NCBI GenBank assembly: GCA_033296885.1 | Contig: MU863965.1 | Span: 1 to 64,000 of the forward strand | Reading direction: 5' to 3' | Length of the DNA: 64,000 nt | From: Triangularia verruculosa | Lineage: Eukaryota > Ascomycota > Sordariomycetes > Sordariales > Podosporaceae | Part shown: in pieces, positions 1 to 9,786 of the stretch | How positions within the stretch are numbered: the stretch's first letter is position 1 | Layout: every line of letters begins with the position of its first letter | Program-made: the position numbers and the translations under genes | The notes under the pieces: model-generated | The model's database searches: none | What the model was told of the DNA's origin: nothing | What the model saw: only the letters and a program-made list of their open reading frames with translations

Positions 1-1473
1 AACCAATTTTAATTCTGATTAAATATTACTATTGCTTACGTAATATATTATAATATACTAAAATATCACCTTAATAGCTTAAAGGGATATTTAAACATAA
101 TAATTTGAAGTTTTATTATTAAAATAAAACTATATTTGTCTTTGACAAATATTATATAAGCAATAGTTTCTTATAGTTATATTAATATATATTATGTAGG
201 AATAATATAACTAACATTATTATACTACTAATCTAATCTAAGTTGTCAACTTAGATCACTTATAGCTTTTAATAGCAATTATAGGTGGTTTTCGCAATAG
301 TAAGATTGCACCGTAACATTTAATCTAAGTTAATAAAAGCGTAGGTTTAAACTACGTTCTTAGAAATTAAGCCCTACCTCTTACAATTAAATGAGAACCT
401 CCTTAGCGCGGAGATAGATTTAAATAAAGGTTGTAATGTAGGTAGATACTAGCGAAACACTTATTGACTGAAGTAAAAATAGAAGAAAGGTGAATTATAT
501 CCTATACTAGTATTATAGTACACCGAAAGTTCTGCGGGCCTAGGGCTTCCCGTAGTATTATAAAGGGTAAGTAAGATATTAAAATATAGTACTTATTTGT
601 GGATTTTACAGTATCTTCTTCCCTATAATTTCCAATACTTTTAATTAGGAACCATAGCACTTATAAAAAGCCATAGAGCCTTCTACTACGACTACTATAG
701 TAAGCTACAGTAAGCCACAGTACTCTCTATTACAGGACTCTCAGTAAATTAAAACTACGGTAGCTACAACGTTCTCAACGGCCTAAGACCCTGGTAGCTA
801 CAGCATTCTTACCTACTTATTACAATTATAAATACAGATAAACGTAAATATAACGGATAGGCTAATCAATAAGAGATATTACAGAGGAACTAGCTAATTG
901 TACATAGTTCCGCAGTTTACATTACAAGTATATCTATACAAGTGTTATTTAACTATATATCCTTTTCAGAGGTTCCGGATAAGGGTTCGTTATACTACTA
1001 AATTCAATCGAATAGGAGTAACTCAACAGGGCTTATCAATAATATAAGCTACCAAAGTCCACTAAACCAATGGAAATTATAGGGAGCGATAAGGAAGAAA
1101 CGAGGTCTTAAATACCCATAAAAGGTTTCCCTCGCAATATGTTTAGAATAGTCTTTTCTTTCCCTTCCTAAGTTTAAATTTAAGTTAAACAGTTAAAGTT
1201 CAATATACTAGTTCACTACACTCTCTTCCAGGGCATAGATCCCTGTAATCCAGTACCTACCATCTTATTTACAGGGTATAGTTCCCTATACTTACCTTCT
1301 TTCGGTACCACCTTAAACCGTCGTACTTCGCAGTTCAGGAACCCTAATCTTTACGGTAATTACTTCCACCTACCGACAAGGCCTAATCAACTAGCCTACC
1401 GAAGATATATTTTAGCAATAGATATATCTTAACTTATTTACAGTTTACTTCTCTTAAAAACTATAAGCTAATT
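1..1473. repeat. AT-rich, RIP-like block
   Basis: This stretch is strongly AT- and TpA-rich, has no long reading frame on either strand, and changes abruptly to GC-rich sequence at about position 1470. This is how transposon relics look after repeat-induced point mutation in filamentous ascomycetes. I could not recognise a transposase or reverse transcriptase remnant, so the parent element is unknown. The identification as RIP is inference from composition. Confidence 0.7.
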
Positions 1474-2427
1474 TCAAACGCCGCAATGACAGTTACTTTC
1501 GGATAATGCTGAAAATAACATGAACAGTAAGGAGGGTGGGGTGCGACTTGTTATTGCGACACCCCATAAGCGAGTCCGGAAACGGCAAAAAGTTTCCCTC
1601 GACCGTGAAGAACGTGCAGAGGGGCCCTTTTGTTGCAGAATGCGTTCCGTTTTATGGGTATGACGACGCGAAACCTGGCCATACTGGGAAAAGACTCCTA
1701 CTATGCCCAGGAGAGGATGTTGCCGGAAATCAAATTGAAAATCTTTCCCGTTAACAATCGGATATGCTGACTGGGAAGACGGTTCTGAGGCGGTGAACAG
1801 TGAGTGTGCGCGAGCTGATGCAGCCACCGCAGTGAGGAGACCAACTTCGGCGTACGCTGGTACTGCAAGAAGGTCGCTGGGCAGGTAGTCTGCGAGAGTT
1901 GTTTCAATCAAGCTTGTTTCAAAAACGGTTGTGTCCAGATTGACATGTTCCAAGAACCGCAGCCAAGTTGCGCTGTGTTTCAAAGGTGAGGCTGTACCAG
2001 CCATAGTGTCGAATCCCGGGTGACGTTCTTTACCCAGATGAATTTTATCATCCGGTGGTCTTCTTGCCATATCCAACAGATCCTCAGCACGAAGAACCGG
2101 TGTAGTAGCAACCGATAGACTGTTGAAGTCCCGCCAACTCCATTCAGTTTTGGTTTTGTCTGCCCAAGGTCCAATGGCTCGTCGACTTGATTTGCGGCGT
2201 CCAGGGCCTGAAGCGATGACGGCTTGATAGATCGTGAGGAGAGCGAGGAACGCCGCAATGATACCTATGGTGGCTGTGAAGACAAAGGTGATAGGATCCC
2301 AGTTGTATTCTTCGCCTGCGTCGGTCTTTTGCTGTTCAAGTGCCGCAAGAACAAGCCGTAAGAGACAATCGGTCGAATTTGCGGTTTCCGCGCATGTTGA
2401 GCCGTCATAACTAGTCCCATCGGCCAT
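1474..2427 (-). CDS. Membrane-anchored hypothetical protein, 3' end probably lost at the RIP boundary
   Basis: The frame opens at an ATG at 2427 and gives 317 residues. Near the N-terminus, residues about 42-75 hold a WDPITFVF motif followed by one hydrophobic helix and then a GRRKSSRRAIG basic stretch. This layout recalls a family of uncharacterised Pezizomycotina proteins that I know only by pattern. From about residue 250 the sequence becomes low-quality Arg/Ser-rich text and stops four bases from the AT-rich block. The C-terminal half is therefore probably eroded or frameshifted, and the gene may be a pseudogene or the leftover of a larger gene cut by a repeat insertion. Function is unknown. 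The N-terminal half is convincing as coding; the last 60 or so residues are not. Confidence 0.55.
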   Translation of the reverse strand: MADGTSYDGSTCAETANSTDCLLRLVLAALEQQKTDAGEEYNWDPITFVFTATIGIIAAFLALLTIYQAVIASGPGRRKSSRRAIGPWADKTKTEWSWRDFNSLSVATTPVLRAEDLLDMARRPPDDKIHLGKERHPGFDTMAGTASPLKHSATWLRFLEHVNLDTTVFETSLIETTLADYLPSDLLAVPAYAEVGLLTAVAASARAHSLFTASEPSSQSAYPIVNGKDFQFDFRQHPLLGIVGVFSQYGQVSRRHTHKTERILQQKGPSARSSRSRETFCRFRTRLWGVAITSRTPPSLLFMLFSALSESNCHCGV

Positions 2428-3051
2428 GTTGTGGTGTAGGTATTTTTAGGAAACGGGTTCTTAGGTTGATCGGTGGGTGAGGAGGGAGGAGACGCTGCAG
2501 AATTCATGAACATGGTTTACGAGGTGGTGCTCATGTCCTTTACATCGTTGCCCAATCATTCTTCAGCCTGGCGAGCTAAGCGCGCTGCCTGCGGGAAAGC
2601 AACCTGATGTGAAGAGTGCCAATCATGAGCATCCGCGCAGCAGGTGGCGCACCTGGGTTGCGGCATGAGTTTCAGCTCCGATACCCCCCGAAACGATCAA
2701 GATCGTAATGAAAAACACTGGATGAGGGAAGAAAACCTGGCCTCTGTGATACAGGACCTGAAAGATATAAAACGAGGCATCAAGCGGGGATCGTTACACC
2801 CGTGAATGTACCTATTTTATATTCCTCCGAACCATCATGCAAGGCTTCTCGGCTATCACGGCGTGGATTGCAGTACAAAGTTCACCAAGAGGTTCAATTG
2901 GGAATTCAGGAAGGCCCTTTCACTATCACACAAAGTATGCCCCAAATGTCAGATTGCACTCAAATTTTGGACCCGAGGCCAAGTTGCCGTAAAGAACACT
3001 CTGCACCTTGCCCAGAGACGCTCAGCCACATGCCAAACACCGTGACGAAGC
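2428..3051. other. Intergenic, nothing recognised
   Basis: This holds the upstream region of the truncated membrane-protein gene and the downstream region of the nitrilase-like gene. Short overlapping frames are present on both strands, but none shows a family motif, splice structure or convincing composition. Confidence 0.6.
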
Positions 3052-4179
3052 TCAAATAGAGCCCTCCCACACTTGTCGCCTTCTACCATTCCAACTATCG
3101 ACCACCCGCTCCTTCCCGGCCACCACCTCCCTCTCCTCTCCATGATAAACCCCATACCCCCACTCCTCCCCTCTCATATCCTCCCTAATCTTATACCTCC
3201 TCTCCAACCCCCTCCCCCTCCCCAAATCAACCTCCACTACCCTCATCTCCTCCGTCTCAACCCCCATAACCCCCCCCTCACTCGACCCCACCCCCGGCAC
3301 AGCGACCTGACTCAACCCCCCAGCATTCACAAAAACAACCGTAGCCGTATTCTCAAACGCCCTCGTAGTCACCACCCCCCTCAAAAACTCCTCCTCCCCC
3401 TTCCTCGCCAACTCCCTCTCCTTCTCATCCTCCTGCCCAAAATCCTCAGTAACCAACCAGTAAGACGGAATCACAATCAGCTCCACCCCATCCGCAATCA
3501 GCTCCCTAAACCCCTCCGGAAAGATCGTGTCCCAGCAGATCAACATGCCTCCCCTCACCGGAGTACCGTCCGGAAACTCCAACCCGGGAATGTCAAAACC
3601 CTTGTGTCTACCACCTTCCTTTCCCCAGGCAGTCAAATGCTCCCGCTCCGGATGCCAAAGATTCCGCTTCTGATACCTCCCTACCACCTCTCCCGTCAGC
3701 CCCGAGATGAAGTACGCCATATTCCTCACTTCCTTATGCTGTCCCTGGTCTTTCCCCGTGCGAGAAGTGGCAGTAACATCATCGGGGGAAGGCGACGGGT
3801 GGACCTCGCAAACTGTTCCCGGGACGATGTCGATTTTGAGTTCTTTCGCTAAGGACTGGTACTTTGACAGGTAAGGCGTGGATTCGATGCAGGAGGCGAT
3901 GAAGTCTGGGTGGGAGGGACACCAGGATGTGAGGTGATACTCCGGGAGCACCGCTAGGTTCGCTCCCTGGGAGGCCGCTTTTCGGATGTAATTGGAGCAG
4001 AGGGTGAAGTTCTCAGCTGGGGATACATCCTGTAGACAGCGTCAGTATAAAACGGTAGTTTGAGGGACGTTGGGCCGTGAGGTTGGACCGGATGAAGTGA
4101 TGACATCACCCTTGACACGAAATGAGTCTCTCACCTTCGGCTGGAACTGGATAAGGGCAATCTTGTAAATAGGCGCCAT
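3052..4179 (-). CDS. Carbon-nitrogen hydrolase (nitrilase superfamily)
   Basis: Two exons are supported: 4135-4179 and 3052-4029, joined in phase 0 across a 105-bp intron with a GTGAGA donor and CTACAG acceptor, giving 340 residues. The first exon supplies the opening beta strand (MAPIYKIALIQFQPK), which a single-exon reading misses. The catalytic Glu-Lys-Cys triad of the superfamily is visible: E45 in LPEYH, K136 in RYQKRNLW, and C180 in LICWD. The family hydrolyses nitriles, amides or carbamoyl-amides. Which branch this is cannot be told from motifs, although the KRNLWHPER context is more like amidase or carbamoylase members than true nitrilases. No targeting signal is seen, so a cytosolic enzyme is expected. 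It lies tandem to AHA1 on the same strand with about 375 bp between them. Confidence 0.85.
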
Positions 4180-4555
4180 CTCGTCAGTGATTTCTTCTCT
4201 ATAACCTCCGTATAAGTAGAAGTTTTCGTATTGCTAGAAGCGCTCAGGTGTGCGGATGGCTGATATGAGTTAGAAACAAGAAAAGAAAGATGTTTCAAAA
4301 GACATTGAGGCTCTGCGATGATCACCCCGCGTAGGTGGAGACGGGAGCTTTGCAGTGACATAAAACCGCCTCACAAAGTGCCTTACCACCGGCCCGAATC
4401 ATGGTATTATGCATCATTATTTCTCATTGGCTCTAACTGTGTGCCACGATCTCTTTCGAATCCTGAATGCAAATTCCGCCTGCCATGTCGTCAACTTTCA
4501 TACCCAGCCACCCAACGCCGTGTCCATCATCCCGTTCCCCCTGTTAAACCGTTAT
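4180..4555. other. Intergenic spacer between tandem minus-strand genes
   Basis: This is the promoter side of the nitrilase-like gene and the 3' flank of AHA1. No RNA gene, repeat or further coding exon was recognised. Confidence 0.6.
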
Positions 4556-5713
4556 TTAGAGAATGGTGCCGAAACCAAAAGTTCTCTTGATGCTGCGGAC
4601 GTAGTACTCGAGCCAGTTTTGCTTGGTAGGCTCCTCCTGGCCGATGGGCACACCAGTCCACTCGACGCGCATGACTGTCACATGATCAACATCGTTCTGG
4701 TCAAACTGAATGCTGAGCTTGGAGTAATGGCCAGCAGGCCACTGATCCAGACGCCAGCTCTGGACAATCTTGGTAGGCTCCTCCAGCTCCAGGAACTCGC
4801 CCGAGACGTTGCCACCAAACAGCTCAAACTTGGCGCCCTTCTTGGCACCCTCAAAGACCTTGGGAGGGGCACGGGTGAATGCAGCTATCCGCTGGGGGTC
4901 GGTGAAGGTCTTGTAAAGCTCCTCAGCCGTGGTACGAAACTCCTCGTTGTCGGTAACCGTCGTGGTGTTGACAACGCTGCCGGCGTTGCTTTGTGTGGCT
5001 GTGGTGGCAGGCTTGGCGGCCTGGACGCCAGTCGGGGGGTGGTACTTGGGGGTGCTGAAGCCGCTGGATGGGTTGGAGCCGGCAGGATGCTGCAGGTCTT
5101 TGCCGTGTTCGACGATGAGAGCAGGTGCCAGCTTGACGAACTGGCTGCGGAGCTGGGGAACGATCTTGGACTTGACGAGGTCCCGGACGGCCTGCTTCTC
5201 CTTGGACTCGGAGTGGACGTCGATGTCAAACTACAAGGCAACACTTAGTGAACTGTTACAAGGCCTTGAGGCCGCAGATGGACAAGCGTAACCTACCACA
5301 AACTCATCCTCCTCAAGCTCGTGCGACACCTCGGGGACCGTGATTGTCCCTGAAACTTCGTCACCTTCGGCAGTGGAGCCTGCAGGACAGAGTTTTAGCC
5401 TACGAACGCGACATGGACAGGATTCACAGGGCAGAAAAGAACGGCAACGGGCTTCAGGAAAATGTGTTTTTATTCTATGGAAAAACGTACCTGTGAACTC
5501 CAACGTTAACTTGACATCAAAAATCGTGATAACCTTGCCCTTGCGCTGCGCGACGTCGCAGTCACCGTCCATGCTGACGACCTTGCTAATCTTGGCCGAC
5601 ACGTCGCCCTCCTTGGCCTCGACCTTGGTCAGGTTGTCATCAAACCATTGCTTCGACCACACCGAGACGTCCTTGTTGACCCAGTGCCAGTTGTTGGGGT
5701 TGTGGAGGACCAT
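4556..5713 (-). CDS. AHA1: Activator of Hsp90 ATPase (Aha1 co-chaperone)
   Basis: Three exons, 5491-5713, 5297-5379 and 4556-5230, splice in frame to 326 residues, the usual Aha1 length. The N-terminus reads NPNNWHWVNKD, the hallmark start of the Aha1 N-terminal domain that binds the Hsp90 middle domain. Exon 3 begins in the helical linker and contains a Thr/Ser/Asn-rich spacer (about residues 150-190), then the AHSA1 C-terminal domain with FELFGGNVSGEF and QWPAGHYSKL. Aha1 stimulates the ATPase cycle of cytosolic Hsp90. Both introns have canonical ends (GTACGT..CTGCAG and GTAGGT..TTGTAG). The ATG at 5713 is chosen because the family motif starts four residues later. Confidence 0.95.
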
Positions 5714-7452
5714 TTTCGCGGTATTAAAAAACGAGTATAGAAACGGTCGTGCTTAAAAAAATTAGATCTGTTTTCTCCAGTCAGCAATTGGTTCGTTACG
5801 AGAGACGGATTGCGCAAAGGAGGAAGAGAGAAGTGGTGCTAGGTCAGAGATGGTCCTGGTAGACCGCAGCTTCGTCATCAAGGGAAGGGAGTACAAGTCG
5901 CCCTATGACTGGTGCCAGCTGAACAATCATCATGCAAGCAAGCGATTGGGAGGGGAAGGAGAGAAGAAAAGCGCGTCCTACCTTTGAAGGTGGTCGTGGG
6001 ATTGGTGTCGTGATGGTCGTAAGAAGTTGTTTGTTGACGTTGAAGAGAAGTGGAAGGCTTTAAGAAGTGGGCGAGCGCCCAGTGAAGAAAATGGAGAGGG
6101 TCAGAAAGAGCAGTTTGGAAAGCTCTAGAAAACTTAACAGGCTCCAGTTGGGCGGAGAGTTGGGGCAGAACGCTGACCGCCTTTAGTGGGGTAGCTCTGC
6201 TGGGGCTCTTTCTCGGTTTCTGCCGCCTGATTGAGATGCTGAGCTCTGACATGCATCAACCACCAAAACCAGATCAACAGGCACACAGGAGCCTTCTCTC
6301 GGCCATTTTGAGCGTCTTAGCAACAAATGATTGACAGTTCAACACTGCCCTCTTTCTTGTTCCTGTCCAATTATCTCCAATTCCTTGATGGCACATGATG
6401 CCTTCTCACTTCTAATTACAGATATCACTTTGACGCGCTTATCGAATTCGAAAACTCATGCGTTTGTGTAATTGATGGCAAGTTGCACAATGTGTCCCGC
6501 CACATCTCAATGTTGATGGCCAAGGCCAAATTGGTTTGCTCGGAGAACTGGTCTGGCCATCAGTATGACACAACAGCAGTTGGTACCCGGACAGAGCTTC
6601 GAGCCTGTCACCCTTGAGGGCACATAAGGTCAACAACACATGGTGGTTGGGAGTCGAATGTTTCGGTGCGACGACAGGCCAACTACTTCTCAGTATTACA
6701 TGCAAAAAAACTGACCTTCGGCGCCAACCGGATGGGATGTGACCTCGGAGCACAGTTTCCGATTCTCCCGAAGCCGCACAAACATTGGGAGCTCATCCGT
6801 AATCACCGCACTCGCCATGGTGTTCTGCATCACTGAGGCACTGGCAGGTTTGCAAACACGGGAAGCCTCATCCCGAATGTCCCGCGACGGCACGAACCCG
6901 ACACACCACACTCAACTCGGAAAGGAGAGTTTTCGACCAAGTCAACACCTCTCTGGAGATGCCTCATGTCGAATCCACCTTGAAAAACACTCGCCAGTCA
7001 AAAGCCGCTGCTATTTCTAGGACTTGATCACATCCTGATCCCAGCGATCGGGGCCGAAGTGGAGAACCTACGGCTGCCCAGCTTGCTCGGTGTTGACTTC
7101 ACACATCTCATTGGGCCATCATATCACCAACTTCAAGCCCATGCAGAGCCGCAGGAAGGGGGCAAGCAACATCACCGTCTCGTTGGGCCACGGAATGAGG
7201 GGTTTTCATTCTTGAAGACACTATGACAACTATTTGTTTGGTCTTGTCGTCATGTGGTTATGATGCCTCTCGAGAGCTCGGCATCAATCTTCAACAACTC
7301 ACCTTGTGTGGGGGTGTAAGCGGTCACCCCACAAGTGAGCCCAAGTTGACCGGCCCAACCCATCTCCTCAGCACCTCTACTCCTCAGCTCCCACTTTTTC
7401 CATCTTTGACACAAACCGCTCATCACCTCCCACATTCAACTTGGCAGCTATC
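5714..7452. other. Divergent intergenic region between AHA1 and peptide deformylase
   Basis: About 1.7 kb separates the two start codons. Overlapping short frames occur on both strands but none is convincing. A heat-shock-element-like block lies at 6117-6131, and a possible spliced 5' exon for the deformylase lies at 7223-7315; both are described separately. Confidence 0.55.
6117..6131. promoter_or_regulatory. Imperfect heat-shock-element-like block upstream of AHA1
   Basis: Three adjacent 5-bp units read gGAAa, gCTCt, aGAAa, resembling alternating nGAAn/nTTCn heat-shock elements with one mismatch in the middle unit. The block lies about 400 bp upstream of the AHA1 start. AHA1 is a known heat-shock target in fungi, but such short matches arise by chance, so this is weak. 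Confidence 0.2.
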
Positions 7453-8085
7453 ATGGCAATACTTCCGGTATTCATTGTCGGTGATCCGGTGTTACACAAA
7501 CCCACCGAGATCGTCCACCTCGACGCTGAGGGCAAACCACCTGCCGACGTGATTCCCTTGCTTGAGGACATGTACGAAACCATGGGTGCCGCCAAAGGTG
7601 TTGGGCTTGCTGCAAACCAGGTCGGTGTTGCCCGTCGACTTTTTGTTTACGACTGCTGGGAAGACGTCAATAGAACTGGGCAACGTCGGCGCGGCGAAGT
7701 CATCAATCCCATTCTTGAGACCTCTACCCTGCCGGAAACGCTACCCGGCCAAAAGGCCATCAACGAGGGTTGCCTCTCGGTTCCAGGTCTGCAATTCCCA
7801 ACTAGTCGTGCTGGTTGGGCCAAGGTCACCGGTGTTGATCGCAACGGCAATACCGTCGAGTTGGAGGGGAAGGGACTCTTTGCCCGGATGCTCCAGCATG
7901 AAGTAGGGCACCTTGACGGCTTCTTGTACGTTGATGTTCTCGTTGGGGACCATGTGAGGGCAGCAAGAGAGGCGATCAAGACATCGAACTGGGGTGTTCC
8001 GGGCTTGGCTTGGATGCCCGGTGTCGGAACCGATCCGTTCGATCGCCTACGACGGCAGCGACAGAGTGAATCCTCCAAGGAATAA
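7453..8085 (+). CDS. def: Peptide deformylase, actinobacterial type (probable horizontal transfer)
   Basis: The 210-residue product is a complete peptide deformylase, the metalloenzyme that removes the formyl group from N-terminal formyl-methionine. All three family motifs are present: GVGLAANQ at 49-56, EGCLS at 105-109, and QHEVGHLDG at 148-156. They give metal ligands C107, H149 and H153 and catalytic E150. The usual motif 3 is HExDH; here the Asp is Gly (HEVGH). The GDPVLH N-terminus, the DMYETM..GVGLAANQ spacing and the WGVPGLAWMPG..DPF tail match actinobacterial enzymes rather than plastid or animal mitochondrial ones. The ATG at 7453 gives the bacterial-type start. The gene is intronless from there, although a spliced in-frame leader from 7223 is possible. 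Most fungi lack this enzyme. Codon use resembles the neighbours. No transit peptide is evident from this start. Confidence 0.93.
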   Translation: MAILPVFIVGDPVLHKPTEIVHLDAEGKPPADVIPLLEDMYETMGAAKGVGLAANQVGVARRLFVYDCWEDVNRTGQRRRGEVINPILETSTLPETLPGQKAINEGCLSVPGLQFPTSRAGWAKVTGVDRNGNTVELEGKGLFARMLQHEVGHLDGFLYVDVLVGDHVRAAREAIKTSNWGVPGLAWMPGVGTDPFDRLRRQRQSESSKE

Positions 8086-9786
8086 TTCTGGTGGTCGTAA
8101 TGCTGTGTCAAACTATTCGAAGTGGTGTAGCAACTGATATCGAGGGATAAGAGAGGGCCCGAGCACTCGGACCCCGGAGTCTGGACCATCGGTAGGGGTA
8201 AAAAGCGGCGGAAAGACCGTAGGCTATCAGGGGCCAGTATTTACCAAAATATCTACAGAAAATTCACATATGCTTCCATATTGCAGAGATCACCAACCCA
8301 TACTCGCGACAATTTTATGTCCAACACGCATGATGCCCAGGACGGGAGACGGACACCATTCCCAGATTGGACTAACGCATTCTTCTCCAAGCATGTGCCA
8401 TCTGCCAGCAGCAGCCGAATCAGACGGTGGGGATTCAGCAAGGGGGTTAAGCGCCGGCAGCACGCATCACCAACCATTTCACAGCATCCAGCGAATCATC
8501 GCGGGGCATCTGAATTTTGCCCACAACCAAAGGCAACCAAGAATAGATTACCGGCAGACGACAACAGACGTGCCCAATCACCGTCGCAGCCGTCTCGCAG
8601 TCAACCGACCCCTCCTTTTTGCCCTCCCACTCTCGACCGTCGCCACGATCATCCAGTTCACGCCTGTCAACGCAGAGCCAAGAGACCAAACATGGCACAG
8701 TTTAATGCCAGACCGTGACCGACCCGTTCTTGATAGTTGCTCATCAACTGTTCTCTGTAACCCCCCGCTACCGCAGGTACCATCACCACTGTAGATGGCT
8801 CTGGACCGTTATGACAAGATATAGGTGAGGCCGTGCGAGGATCCAGGAGCTGCCTCCTGCATGTCTCGCCTGTGTCTTGCAGAACACCAGGCAATCCAGG
8901 TTTGGGCCCCTCTCTGTCTGCCTGCCTGTCTGAGGAGGACTCTGTAAGACCTCTGGCCGACCCCGGTGTAGGCACTGCAGATCAAGAGAATATCTGCAAT
9001 GCAGCGTATCTCGGGACACGGTATTGTCCCAGCAGTTGGCCGCCTGAAACGCTTACGTCTAACATCCTCCGGGGTCACCAGCTGGCTGTAGGCAATTTAT
9101 TGCACCGTTGCAGGGCATCCCCGACCAACCAGCCAGACTCACCCTCGGAGTGAAGCCTCTCTGGAGAAGGCCCGTCTGGGAGGGAAGTTCAAGCGGGTGG
9201 CCGGCTCCCGCACTTCCACGCAGGTTCGACTGTTAATATACGTACCGTACCGGGGCTAGCACCACGGTCCATAGCAGCAGCACCACAAGTGGGAACACCA
9301 GCAGCGGGCAGTAAGCAGGGGTGCTGATAGGCTAGGCACCTTGCGGCATACAGTCTGGTCTTGAGGAATCCCTCTTTTATCTCCTGCAGCGCTCCCAACC
9401 CACCGCGCCGCGGAACCACACCACGTTCCATTTGCTCAGTTGCACCGTCTTTCTTTCAGCCGCCCATCTTGACCAGGACGACTTCAACTCTGACTCTGGG
9501 ATTTTATGTTGAGTTGTTGGCTACCGACATAATAGCACCGACGCTGGCTCTAGTCTTGATCATGTCCCTGTAGTTGACGGCCCCGCAAAAAAAGACGACA
9601 CACACTCAGCTGTGTATGGCGAGGTGACCAGGACCGAAAAGCCGCTGCGTGGTGTTGGATCGAGAGTGTCGGAAAGAAAGCGCCGGGCAGTTATTTGGGG
9701 TTGGATATCTCGAGGGATAAGCGAGAGCCTCTTTGTTCACTCAGCATTGGATCAGGAGCCAAGAGCTCTTCCAGGACAACCCCGAG
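8086..9786. other. Intergenic, probable long 5' region of the Ser/Pro-rich gene
   Basis: Several overlapping frames on both strands (for example around 8270-8790) are present in competing frames with no motif, so I do not call them genes. The right end probably contains promoter and 5' UTR of the gene starting at 9787. Confidence 0.55.

Noticed and set aside
1..1473. Mitochondrial DNA insertion
   Set aside because: The AT-rich block has no mitochondrial gene or tRNA pattern and fits RIP better.
3073..3852. 259-codon plus-strand frame
   Set aside because: It is the Pro/His-rich antisense shadow of the nitrilase-like gene.
4409..5248. 279-codon plus-strand frame
   Set aside because: Antisense shadow of AHA1 exon 3.
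7441..7452. TTG start for the deformylase
   Set aside because: Nuclear genes rarely start at TTG; the ATG at 7453 matches the family start, with a spliced leader kept only as an alternative.
8270..8794. 174- and 145-codon overlapping frames
   Set aside because: Two frames overlap on one strand with no motif, splice support or biased codon use.
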